A stretch of DNA of 64,000 nt, taken from assembly GCA_036571765.1 (NCBI GenBank), contig BROE01000017.1:4086938-4150937 (forward strand), given 5' to 3'. Positions 36,173 to 62,954 of this stretch are shown here, one piece after another; position 1 is the stretch's first letter, and every line of letters starts with the position of its first letter. The position numbers were made by a program, and so were the translations under genes. Source of the DNA: Plecoglossus altivelis (Eukaryota > Chordata > Actinopteri > Osmeriformes > Plecoglossidae). The notes under the pieces were generated by a model that saw only the letters and a list, made by a program, of their open reading frames with translations, was not told the origin of the DNA and did not search any database.

Positions 36173-36942
36173 AAACCTCGTCTTCCCGGAGGAACACCAG
36201 GCTTACTGACGCTCATCGAATTCCAGCTCAAACTAAAATACTAGTTTTAAAGTCTTGTCCCGTTGACTGAATTTGCTTTAAGTTCCCCTGTGCCAAGACA
36301 CATGCACCTACCAGTAGCAAGGCCATTTCCATGTTGTGTTCAGTGCTTGACTTGGTTATCTGTTTTTTGATCTAATCTTTTATTTTCACAGTAAGAAAGC
36401 CAATTTACATTATATTTTACTATTTTTACTGTGTGTGTAGTAACAGTTTACCTACTTTATTAACTTTGATAACAAGCTTTTTACCCTCTATTCTATGTTC
36501 ATTATATAAGCTTTGTAATCAAAGACCTTGTAAAAGAAGGCAACCAATATTATGGAAATTTGTCATTTGCGTCACAGATTAATACAATTATGTACACAAA
36601 ATGAATATCTGACCCCTCGCCAAATACATTAAGGAAAGGAAACGGTAAATCGAGTCAGACTTGGCTAACGTACTGTCCAATTCGGAATTGGCCGGAGTTG
36701 AACTATTCTGCTTATGTGGTTGTTTGGACCTCTGGAGCAGGTTCGAAGGAGCGACTGTCGTCAGGTTTGAACCCATTGTCTTCTCAAGCCCTTTTACCTC
36801 TGAAGGGATAACGTGGCCTTGAAGTGCCTGTCAGCTATGTGCATGGAATGCATTGTGGAATTTGTAAGTTGATAAGAAATTTTAACTGCAGCATAAATCA
36901 CATTTGTATTACGTGATATTGTAAAGGATATCAGTCATGCCA

Positions 36943-36948
36943 AATAAA
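36943..36948 (+). terminator. rhog: rhog poly(A) signal AATAAA
   Basis: Canonical AATAAA about 2.15 kb after the rhog stop codon, followed by TG/T-rich sequence. Confidence 0.6.
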
Positions 36949-36965
36949 TTCATGGGTTAACACTT

Positions 36966-38148
36966 TGTCCGTTTGCATATTTTTTGTGTGCCTCTTGACA
37001 GCCAAAGAAATGCCGCGAACAGCACAAGAGTAAGTGCGATATGTATGTCATGGAACAGGCCGCCGTGTGCTTTCGCGCTGAACGCTTACATCATACCTGT
37101 AATGCCACTTTTCACACAAACATCTCATTGTGGCTGTTTGCTGAGATGGTCTATTCATGTGCACGAATGACTCACCGGCGTGTACTGCATAAAGCGACGG
37201 GTGAAGCCTTGTAGAAGTCGCAAATGTTCTCGGAGGTCTGAAAGAAACGCATTAATGCTGAGAGGACCTCGAGGAGGTCGTCACCAGGCGATTAAATACA
37301 CTGCATTATCTGTCAAGGCAGCATAGAAAATGCTTGAGCTCTGAATGCAGTATACTCTACACGAAATACAGAAAATTATTCTTAGTTTCTTATACCACGA
37401 ATGTTGAATATTGTTACACATTTTATTTATGGCCTTACCAATATTAAATGTCGAGAACTTTATATACTTCTGTACATGCCAGTTGTCGTGCTATTAGTTA
37501 GTGTCCGGTAGGTGGCGACCAAGGACCGTTCACTGTCGAAAACTGAGCGCGAGACTGACCATCTTCTACGGAAATGTGTAGTGCGCAAGCGCCAGCGTCG
37601 CAAGCTCGCTTGCTTGCGTTTGTAGATTAAAAAACCAAAATGAAACCGTATAACTTGCTTGCATATGTGGTTAACGTTCATTCTGAACAAAGCTATGTAT
37701 AATAGTTAACGCTTTTTTTGCACCTCGACACAGTTTTAGTTGAGAAAGAAAGGAAAGAAGGACATTGAGTGCAATAGCTAGCCGGGCTATGCTAGCCCAG
37801 CTAGTAAGCTAAGTAAGTAGTGCAGCTGTGCACTACAAGCTATAGTTCTGCGCTAGACTAATAATGCATGTATAACTGGCTGAAGCCCGACTGACTTAAG
37901 TCTACAGATCTACAAGTGACCGAAATCCAAGTAACTGAGGTATGTTATCACAGTGTACTGCAGCAGCAGTAATAGTCGTTTACTAAGATAGTCTAGCCTG
38001 TAAACAATGCGGGACAACATTGAGTTTGAACTAAGACGGCAACATTAGTGAAGTCTTCAAGTCTTTCAAAACATACATAGAGTTGAACAGTGGTTAGTGT
38101 AAGTGTTAATAATGTGCTCAAATTAATGGTAAACGTCTCAGTGTCAGG
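36966..38148 (+). promoter_or_regulatory. taf1: Intergenic region and taf1 promoter/5' UTR
   Basis: Holds no coding sequence. The taf1 promoter and 5' UTR must lie in the downstream half. Short inverted words (GCTAGCCCAGCTAG near 37790) are present, but no clear TATA box. An in-frame TAA at 38110-38112 precedes the taf1 ATG. Confidence 0.5.
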
Positions 38149-54386
<16,238 letters not shown>

Positions 54387-54774
54387 TAAAACCTTTGGGC
54401 CCGCCTCTTCTCTCTCCCACTCACACTCCTCCAATCCCGTTCTTGTGACCGTTGAAAAGCAATCATAGTATGTCCGTCTTCACCATTCGTGTATTGCTGG
54501 CTTGAGAAAGCTTCTTTTGTACAAAGAATGTTTGAATTCCATACTTAATGCTTTTTAATCAATGTTTTCAAAGTGGTACATTTTTTTCAATGTCCCATAA
54601 AGTGTGTGTATAGACTTTGTTTTTCTTTTTTTACGCTCATGTATGTATCCAAAGTTGCAGTGCATTCCCTTGTTCATATCGGAGTAGAACAAATGAAGCG
54701 GGTTGGATGGTTGGACCTCATTCTTGCGATTGTACAGATGTCAAGGCTTTTCAGTTGAGCGCTTCCCTGACGTG

Positions 54775-54780
54775 AATAAA
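54775..54780 (+). terminator. taf1: taf1 poly(A) signal AATAAA
   Basis: Canonical AATAAA 389 bases after the taf1 stop, followed by a TGTTGGTTTTT downstream element. Confidence 0.7.
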
Positions 54781-54957
54781 CGCTAACATGACCCCTGTTG
54801 GTTTTTATCCGTGGTTTGATCATAAACGGCTGATGTTTTCCTCTCCACTTGGCTTGGATTCCGGGAGAAGGACTGAGTTACAGCTAATAGTTTTATGACT
54901 GAATAAGTGCCATCAGTACAGCACCTGTTTTCCATGTGCCATAAATCTACATTCCTC

Positions 54958-55424
54958 GGCTTGTGTGGCCGTGAGGGAGGGGCATAGCTGAGATTGTGTG
55001 ACTGTGAGGGAGGGGCATAGCTGAGCTAGTGTGGCTGTGAGGGAGGGGCATAGCTGAGCTTGTGTGGCTGTGAGGGAGGGGCATAGCTGAGCTAGTGTGG
55101 CTGTGAGGGAGGGGCATAACTGAGCTTGTGTGGCTGTGAGGGAGGGGCATAGCTGAGCTTGTGTGGCTGTGAGGGAGGGGCATAGCTGAGCTTGTGTGGC
55201 TGTGAGGGAGGGGCATAGCTGAGCTTGTATGGCTGTGAGGGAGGGGCATAACTGAGCTAGTGTGGCTGTGAGGGAGGGGCATAGCTGAGCTTGTGGCTGT
55301 GAGGGAGGGGCATAGCTGAGCTAGTGTGGCTGTGAAGGAGGGGCATAGCTGAGCTAGTGTGGCTGTGAAGGAGGGGCATAGCTGAGCTAGTGTGGCTGTG
55401 AAGGAGGGGCATAGCTGTGCTTGT
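54958..55424. repeat. 33-bp minisatellite between taf1 and the next gene
   Basis: About 14 copies of a 33-bp unit (GTGAGGGAGGGGCATAGCTG core plus AGCTTGTGTGGCT). Copies vary at a few bases (GAGGGAG/GAAGGAG, CTAGTG/CTTGTG). The minus-strand open frame over it (His/Ser/Pro repeats) is a repeat artefact. Confidence 0.95.
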
Positions 55425-55801
55425 TAGTTTAGTCCTTCCTATCACAAAGTCAGTACTCCACACCCCTCTGGGGTCAGAATACGAACTCTGAACAAGAGTT
55501 CTTCGTCCAGTATTTATCACTAGATAAGAGCTGCTTATTTTAGGTCTTTTAATTTCATAAGGGGGGGGGGGGACATATATCCATGATTTGTTGCCCCAGC
55601 AAGGTCAAGCAGAAACTGAAATTGTAAATCTTCATCAGAATTGCAAACGATTTGTACTTGCGCCAAGTACAAATTACACAACTGGGTCAGATTGCGTTTT
55701 GCATTCGTACTTCCCCTCCTGGGCAATAAACCGTAACCCTTGATCACCTTAGCTGTCTCTTCTCGCCAAACGCTGATGGTGCGCTGAAGAGCCGGAGCAA
55801 A

Positions 55802-58626
55802 ATGAAGCTTCTTACCTCTTTATGTTTTATGTTCCTGGTCCCTGTTTCTGTTATTGGACAAACTCCCAGTCCCACCCTATCACCCGCCGGTGAGTTGTCA
55901 TTTCATGGTTTAATAATGTAGAAATACATAAAGATGTGAGGTGTTTTTAATCAGGTGGCGTGTGGCCACATTAGTTTGGGGGGTTTGAACCTTTTGGGGG
56001 AAGCCAGGGACACTTTGTTTGGTTGTCGTCTGTCTTTGTACTGTCCCGTCCTGAGTGACCCTGTGCCTTCTCACGGATCGCGTTTGTGGGGGGTTTTCCC
56101 CAGATTATTGCGGAGGAGTCGGGGACTTTGGTGAATGCTTAGTTTTCTTCAACTGCAGTGGAAACAGTCGGTGTTCTTGCAAGGATGAAAAGCCGTTTTG
56201 CAGGTACGTTACGCCACTTTACGCGTGTTTCAGCGCCAAGCTGTTCTCCGTGCTGTGCGAAGAGCTGCTTCACACAGAGCTGTATAAACTCACTCCTTAT
56301 TCACCGCTTTGACGACGCCCTCACGCCGGCGCTGTCCCTTAGTTACCTGGGAGAGACTACAGGGATACAGGGATGTTCCCATTGGAGGAAACCATGTCAG
56401 ATACGGTCATTTCCTTGCAGGTGTAACAGCGCGATAAACGAATGGTTTCTGGGCGACAACTGTCAGCAGAAGTGGACCTTAATAACGTTCGCCCTGGTGG
56501 CATCTCTACCAGGACTGGCTCTCGCTGTCGTTGTCGGTGTCACAGTCCAGCTGGTCAATTACTTCAATAAACCTGCCAAAGCACCAAAGGACACGCACAG
56601 GTGAGACGACGGCAGGGAGTCAGATGAGGTGAGAGGCCGAATGGAGTCCTAAAACGTATCGTTTTCCCCTTTTTCAGTTCCAAACACACCAATCAGCCAC
56701 AAGTGAACCATTACGAGGATACGAACGGTCAAGATGGCGCGTATTCTAACTTGGTGTTTGCAGGAGATATGCCGGTAAGGGACACCATAAACACAGCCAA
56801 CAGTCACATGTTGTAAATTGATTCACCGACAGGAAGACCAATGACTTCACTGTGTTTTTGTAGTTCCAGAACGCCACGCGTCCTCTCTTAATGATAACAC
56901 TCTGTCTTGTAGGCTTCGTAATAATGGCTTGTATCTGATTCTGACAGTCAAACATTCACTATATATGAGGCGTTTGTCATCAGTGGCAGTTAAACCCACG
57001 CACCATCTTGACTCACAACGCCATAAAACCAACGCAATCTAAAACGAAGCCTGCTGAGAGGTCCCTACCCATGTCCTTGTCTGTATCATAAACAACGGTG
57101 GGGGGGGGGCGGGGGGGGGGAATGCTCTCGTCCAGAATCGCTCCGTACGCCGTCTCTTTCGCGTCTTGAACGTTCCTCTTTAACGACTCGTGGCTGGTTC
57201 CATGCTTGTGTTTTAGAGTCGTCCCACCGGCCCGTACGTGCAGCCCGTCCGAGAGAGCTTCCCCATGGCCGGCCGCCCAAGCAGCCCTTACAGGTAACCC
57301 TCCGCTCAGGTAACCCTCCGCTCAGGTAACCCTCCGCTCAGGTAACCCTCCCCTCAGGTAACCCTCCCCTCAGGTAACCCTCCCCTCAGGTAACCCTCCG
57401 CTCAGGTAACCCTCCGCTCAGGTAACCCTCCGCTCAGGTAACCCTCCCCTCAGATTACCCTCCGCTCAGGTAACCCTCTGCTCAGGTAACCCTCCGCTCA
57501 GGTAACCCTCCCCTCAGGTAACCCTCTGCTCAGGTAACCCTCCCCTCAGGTAACCCTCTGCTCAGGTAACCCTCCGCTCAGGTAACCTCCCCTCAGGTAA
57601 CCCTTCGCTCAGGTAACCCTCCGCTCAGGTAACCCTCCCCTCAGGTAACCCTCCGCTCAGGTAACCCTCCGCTCAGGTAACCCTCCCCTCAGGTAACCCT
57701 CCGCTCAGCAGGTCTACTATTGGACACGGTCTTTTAAAGGGGCTGTGACTGTGTCGAGAGAGTGGAAAAGATAGGAATGCTTTGAGTTCTGGAACGTGCT
57801 GTTGAAAACATCCGCATGACGCTGTTTGAAATGACGACACTACCCCTGTAACTCTCCTTAGCCACCAGCAGAACGGGATGCTCCCTCCCATAGACCGACC
57901 CACTCAACCCGCTCCCGGAATTCAGCGGTACAAATGCAGTTCCTCCCTGTTTCCAATTTTTCTCTCATGTAGTTCATGTTCCCAATATTCTCAGATGTTT
58001 TCAATATTTGATTTCTTTCTGCCCTCGACCAAATCTTCCACGGCCCACTCATGATAGGACCCCTACGATGAATCCAGGAAGTCAGCCGTACAAGTGAGAT
58101 TTTTAATAATTTACTCGAGTACAACAATTCAGTTGCGTTTGTCCTTATGATTGCCATTGCATGATAAACATGGGCTCTTCCATGTTGCTTGGTTGCTCCG
58201 TAACGTTGATCGTTGGGTTTTGTGGTTGCAGCATGGCCACCGGCATGACTCAGCCTGTGGGTAACCCCTACGGCCGCTCTCAAGTCAGAAACCCCTACAG
58301 TGACAGAGGCCCACCTGCAGACCGCTATGACGACTACAGACCCCCCCAGCCTGTATCCAGACAGAACAGCGTGATGGTGAGCGTGCGCACAATCGTTCAC
58401 TGTGGAAAAGGTGGTTTAAGACGTAACCTAGAGTTAGCAACCTAGCGTTAGCAACCTAGTGTTAGCAACCTAGCGTTAGCAACCTAGCGTTAGCATTGCA
58501 GAGGTGGTGTTGACTGACCCGTTGGTTTCTTAGGGAGGTTATCCGGGTCCTGCTCCTACCTTCTCTGCTCCAGGCTACGATTCCAGGGCCCAGTTTCCCC
58601 GGGCCCACATGGGAAGGCCCATGTAG
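55802..58626 (+). CDS. Unrecognised single-pass membrane protein with Cys-rich ectodomain (nine exons)
   Basis: I do not recognise this gene. Exons 55802-55889, 56104-56203, 56421-56600, 56678-56774, 57217-57293, 57862-57927, 58058-58093, 58232-58376 and 58534-58626 sum to 882 nt, 293 aa plus stop, with every phase matching. Residues 1-19 are a signal peptide (MKLLTSLCFMFLVPVSVIG). The short ectodomain has eight cysteines (32, 41, 47, 53, 55, 62, 64, 77); the C62-x-C64 then GDNC77 pattern is EGF-like. A hydrophobic helix follows at about 82-109 (WTLITFALVASLPGLALAVV). The cytoplasmic tail is rich in Pro, Asn, Tyr, Arg and Gln (NPYGRSQVRNPYSDRG, PPADRYDDYRPPQP), probably disordered, with several Tyr motifs. 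Type I topology is inferred. Membrane-mucin-like C-termini also pair EGF with a TM helix, but no mucin domain is seen here. Confidence 0.8.
57291..57715. repeat. 16-bp minisatellite repeating the exon 5 splice donor
   Basis: About 26 copies of CAGGTAACCCTCCGCT (variants CCCCT, CTGCT) begin exactly at the donor of exon 5 (TACAG/GTAACC) and fill most of that intron. Each copy contains CAG/GTAACC, a usable 5' splice-site sequence. Reading past the true donor gives AGG TAA, an immediate stop. Confidence 0.95.
58428..58496. repeat. 14-bp tandem repeat in intron 8
   Basis: About five copies of GTTAGCAACCTAGC shortly after the donor of exon 8 of the unknown membrane protein gene. Confidence 0.9.
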
Positions 58627-60626
58627 GGCCACACTGGGGACCTCAACTATGGACACTACTGATCGCACTCAACAATTGTTTTCACTGATATGCATCTCCT
58701 GAAGCCATATATCAGTCAGTTCTTAATAACGCCAAATATTTCGTTTCGCTTTCGTGTTTTATGGATAATTTTACTAGCAGGGAGATACTGCATTGCCATC
58801 TTATCAGTAATCAATGTTTTTACAATTCTTTATATCGTTTTATTCCATTAAAAGGAATGTTTGTGTATACTTAAGAATAGCGTGGGGATATGTAGCACAA
58901 TGAGTTCTGCTGTTTATTTAGCATTGGGAGCTTTGATATAACACTTAATATCCTTTCCATTTAGGTCCTTTTGCTGTATTGAATCTACTCAATTACTGCA
59001 GTAAAACCACATGTTCTTTCATAGTTTTTCTTTAATCATGTGTTAAAAACTCTTAAATTAATAAACAGAACAACAATTTGACCTTTTTTTTCTTTCTTTT
59101 TTTTAATTAAAGGGCCTAATGCATACGGCCTGAAATGAATCAGAGGTTACATGGTGTGATGCAGGTGACAGTCTGCACAGGTATGGCTTATGTTACAAGC
59201 AGAGCTACCCTTTTGGTTTGTACCCTTTGGGGTAAAGGTCCCATGGCATCAACATTTCACTGAGGGGGGGTTTTAAACCTCAACGTAGGTTCCCCTAGTC
59301 TGTCTGTCTGGCAGGAAATGAAAACTCAAGACTGTCTAATCTGGATTATTCCCCTTGATGTCATCATAAGGAGAAGGTGACCTCCCTTCTGTTTTGCCAG
59401 ACAATGAGAAAATGCTAGTGGCTGTAATTCTGCACTAAGGCTGAATTTTGGGAAAACAATTTCCGATGGAGTATGAGGGGACCACTGAGGCCTGTGTGAA
59501 AGCATTCATAAACGGCATGCCATGGGACCTGTGGCAGACAGTGACTTCAACGTGAATGCAATCATTATGTGATTAGATTTTTTCAAAACCTGATATTGTC
59601 AAGATTTAAGTAATACTGATCGTCTTTTACATGATTCAAACCTGATCCGATGAACGCGATGTCGGTTCTGGGCAACGTGATTTGACCATTTCTACGTGGA
59701 GAGGGAAAATTATTGCTAGCTTTGCTAAAATCCTCCAAACTCGGAGTTCCTTTCAGAGGTCAACGTGTAGGTTACAACCAACATCCAGGGCGTTCATAGA
59801 GTACATATATTCTAGTACGTGACACTTAAACCCAGAATCCAATACAACTATAAGAAAACGTGTTTGCTGCAATGTTAGTCAGTCCAGCGTGGGCCTGGTT
59901 TCAACCTGTTGGCAACATCCCCGAGTGTGAGTACTGATGGACAGGAGGGGAGGGGGCTACCAACGTATATAAATATCGAAAACGGTGAAAAGTGAATTTC
60001 TTTTATCCATTTACAAATCATTTCCCTCTCTAGTCAGACGAGAATGTTAGGAGAGCAAGAGAGGGGGGAGAGAGGGGGGTGNNNNNNNNNNNNNNNNNNN
60101 NNNNNNNNNNNNNNNNNNNNNNNNNNNNNNNNNNNNNNNNNNNNNNNNNNNNNNNNNNNNNNNNNNNNNNNNNNNNNNNNNNNNNNNNNNNNNNNNNNNN
60201 NNNNNNNNNNNNNNNNNNNNNNNNNNNNNNNNNNNNNNNNNNNNNNNNNNNNNNNNNNNNNNNNNNNNNNNNNNNNNNNNNNNNNNNNNNNNNNNNNNNN
60301 NNNNNNNNNNNNNNNNNNNNNNNNNNNNNNNNNNNNNNNNNNNNNNNNNNNNNNNNNNNNNNNNNNNNNNNNNNNNNNNNNNNNNNNNNNNNNNNNNNNN
60401 NNNNNNNNNNNNNNNNNNNNNNNNNNNNNNNNNNNNNNNNNNNNNNNNNNNNNNNNNNNNNNNNNNNNNNNNNNNNNNNNNNNNNNNNNNNNNNNNNNNN
60501 NNNNNNNNNNNNNNNNNNNNNNNNNNNNNNNNNNNNNNNNNNNNNNNNNNNNNNNNNNNNNNNNNNNNNNNNNNNNNNNNNNNNNNNNNNNNNNNNNNNN
60601 NNNNNNNNGGGGGGGGGTGTGAAGCT
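58627..60626. other. 3' UTRs of the membrane-protein gene and znf711, with gap
   Basis: AT-rich 3' UTR of the (+) gene to about 59.08 kb. The rest is probably znf711 3' UTR (minus strand) and spacer. A run of N lies at 60082-60608 (527 bases) with G/GA-rich edges. No coding sequence was recognised. Confidence 0.65.
59060..59065 (+). terminator. Poly(A) signal AATAAA of the unknown membrane-protein gene
   Basis: Canonical AATAAA 434 bases after the stop codon, followed by T-rich sequence. Confidence 0.6.
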
Positions 60627-61804
60627 CTACATTAAGATGTCCTTGTGGTGCCTCATGATGTGCTGGCTCTTTTCCGAGGGCCTCCGGAAGCCCTTGGTGC
60701 AGTAGTCGCAGCGGTGAGGGTAGTCCTTGGTGTGGATGGATATGACGTGTCGTTTAAAGCCTGACGCGTCCGAGGAGCTGTACTCGCAATACTGGCACTG
60801 GTACACCTTCCGCCCGCTGTGCGTCTTCATGTGCTTTTTCAGCTCTAGCTGGTGCCTGAAGCCTCGTCTACACCGCTTACACTTGAAGGGCAAGTCTTTG
60901 GTGTGAACGGACAGTATGTGCCGGCTGAGGGTGAAGGGGTCGGGGGTTTTAAAGTCACAGTGGCGGCACTGGTGCAGCCTGCCCACCTTGTGGGTCTCGG
61001 CGTGCTTTTTGAGCTCCGAGGGCCGATGGAAGCCCTTCTCGCACATGTCGCATTTGTGGGGGAAGTCCTTGGTGTGCACCGAGATGATGTGGCGCTTCAG
61101 GTCGCTCGAGTTGGTGCTCTTGTGCTCGCAGTTGGGGCACTGGTGCGTCTTGTGGCCCTGCTGCACCTCCATGTGGCTCTGCAGCTCCTGCTCGTCCGGG
61201 AAGGCCTGCGGGCAGTGGCCGCACTTAAACGGCAGCTCGGCGCCGTGCTTGCTCTTGACGTGCGTCTTCAGGTTGGACTGGTCGGCGCAGCGGAAGTCGC
61301 AGTGGCGGCAGTGGAAAGGCTTCTCGCCCGTGTGGGTCCTCATGTGCTTCTTGAGCTCCGAGGGGTGGCGGAAGCCCTTGGCGCACTCCACGCAGACGTG
61401 CGGGAAGTTCTTGCTGTGCACGGCCAGCAGGTGGCGGTTGAGCAGGCCCTGCTCGGCGGTCTCGTAGTCGCAGTACTTGCAGCGGTGCATCTTGGGCTCC
61501 TTGTCGCGCAGGATGAGTTTGTTGGGGCTGAGGGGGCTGGCCACGCAGTAGCGCCGGGTGAACTCGGTGAACTCGGGCACGCGGTCGTTCTTGACGATGA
61601 GCTTGTGGCTCTCCAGGTGGCTGTGGAAGTTGATCTTCTTGTTGGTGGTGAAGTCGCAGTCGGTACACTGGTACTTCTTCTTGAGCAGGTGGTCCGGGTG
61701 GTTTTTCATGTGGCACTTGAGGAAGCCTCTCGATCGGAACTTCTTGCCGCAGATGTGGCAGGGGTACACAGTCAGGGGCTGGCCGTCTGGTCCTATGATC
61801 ACCG
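60627..61804 (-). CDS. znf711: ZNF711 C-terminal exon, twelve C2H2 zinc fingers (partial)
   Basis: Transcription factor of the ZFX/ZFY/ZNF711 family; the human gene is linked to X-linked intellectual disability. Acceptor TGGTTCATCAG precedes 61804 (minus strand), the reading starts VIIGPDGQPLTVYPCHICGKKF, and the stop is at 60627. Twelve C2H2 fingers are visible, with alternating HTKDFPHKCDMCEKGF-type and HQCRHCDFK-type members typical of the family. Between fingers 2 and 3 the sequence EFTEFTRRY, then ASPLSPNKLILRDKEPKMH, replaces a ZFX finger; this, and the ending MRHHKDILM, match ZNF711 rather than ZFX. The acidic activation domain is encoded by upstream exons beyond the window. An ATG-initiated frame extends 25 bases past the acceptor and is not a real start. 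Confidence 0.93.
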
Positions 61805-62183
61805 CTGATGAACCAGGAGGCGTGAGCACGAGTTAGCAGATTCACACACATCCCCCCCTCCTCCCCCATCAAAATCTGACAGAACACGTTTGGATAATGT
61901 AGTGCAGTGGTTCTCAACCCTGGTCCTGTACATTTTAGTTCAGGGTATTTCTATGGCTATTGACTCCACATACAACTGACAGACTCGATATTAGAGCTAG
62001 ATCTACTAACTGTTTAACTGCTAATTATCCTGTTGATCGTTGCGTTAGATCAAATGTATTTAGATAGGGGATACTGGACATGTGACCCGATTGCCAATCA
62101 ATGCAGACACCAAACAGTTGGTGGGTGTGTTCTAATAATGAGTGATTATGAGCAAGTGTGACTATGAGCATCTATTGTTCCAG

Positions 62184-62735
62184 TTGAGGCAATTAGCTCA
62201 AAAGGTTAGAGGTTCATATCTCACCGATATGCTTTTGGATTAAATGGGCTTATGATCAGAATGAATGTGTGTCTTTGTGTTTTTCAGTGTTAATTGCACT
62301 GCTAAATCATTAAGTCTGTCATTTTCAGTAGTTAATAGTGGCTTTCCTTTGTGGCTCAGTGGTTTAGCATGTGGAACATGTCTTCTGAGGGCCTTTCTGG
62401 AAACATGTTTGTGTCTCATGCTAAGCTGTTATTGTGTGGTCTGTTACAAAAGTCACACTTTACTCTGGGGATACATTTTCAGAACATTCATGTATGGCTG
62501 TGGCCCTGGTGGCTCAGCGGTTAAGCATGTGGAACATGTAAGCTGAGGTCTTTCAGGAAAGATGTGGGTTTGAATCTCATGCCAGGCAGCTATTGTGAGT
62601 TTCTTTACAAATGTCATGCTTTACCTTGAGGATATATTCTCAGAACGTTTATCTAATGTGGCACTGGTGGCTCAGTGGTTAAGGATGTGGATTATTGGTT
62701 CATAGGTACTTGGATCAAATCTAGTTGGAAGATTC
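62184..62735 (+). repeat. tRNA-like repeat copies, forward orientation
   Basis: Copies with an A-box-like TGGCTCAGTGG at 62352-62362, 62510-62520 (TGGCTCAGCGG) and 62668-62678, spaced 158 bp apart, plus a weaker one at about 62184. B-box-like words follow (GGTTTGAATCT at 62567-62577, GGATCAAATCT at 62712-62722). Acceptor stems do not pair well, so these look like tRNA-derived repeat units rather than working tRNA genes. Confidence 0.65.
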
Positions 62736-62833
62736 TTCAAGTTACATTTGGCTGAAGCTTCTTGAATGATTTAGACTGTGGACTTATATATATATAAATA
62801 TAAAAACGTATTTGAAAAGAACTTATAAAAGGT

Positions 62834-62871
62834 AATTGACCAACCCCGACTCCAGTCGGGGTTGGTCAATT
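62834..62871. repeat. 38-bp perfect palindrome (18-bp arms, 2-nt centre)
   Basis: AATTGACCAACCCCGACT, then CC, then its exact reverse complement. It lies between the forward and reverse tRNA-like copies. Confidence 0.95.
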
Positions 62872-62954
62872 CAAGACAGTTGGGGGATCCCATGTGTGCA
62901 CGTTGGGGGTTTGGTGTGGCCATGGGGACCTGGGCTGGTGGTGGTGATGGCACT

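Larger units (their letters stand above)
34794..36965 (+). other. rhog: rhog 3' UTR
   Basis: A 2.1-kb stretch without coding sequence between the rhog stop and the AATAAA at 36943. It contains a poly-G run near 34812, A-rich runs near 35240 and a 47-bp triplication. Its extent is inferred from the absence of an earlier convincing signal. Confidence 0.6.
54387..55801. other. taf1 3' UTR and intergenic region
   Basis: The 3' UTR runs to about 54.8 kb. A 33-bp minisatellite follows, then a poly-G run at about 55561-55572. The start of the next gene is at 55802. No other gene was seen. Confidence 0.7.

Noticed and set aside
57291..57715. CRISPR-like direct repeat array
   Set aside because: Units are head-to-tail with no unique spacers, in a eukaryotic intron; it is a minisatellite.
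60852..61808. 318-codon plus-strand frame opposite znf711
   Set aside because: Shadow of the zinc-finger exon; Leu/Val/Ala-rich composition with no recognisable domain.
62508..62590. Functional tRNA gene
   Set aside because: A- and B-box-like words are present but acceptor and anticodon stems do not pair convincingly; better described as a tRNA-derived repeat.
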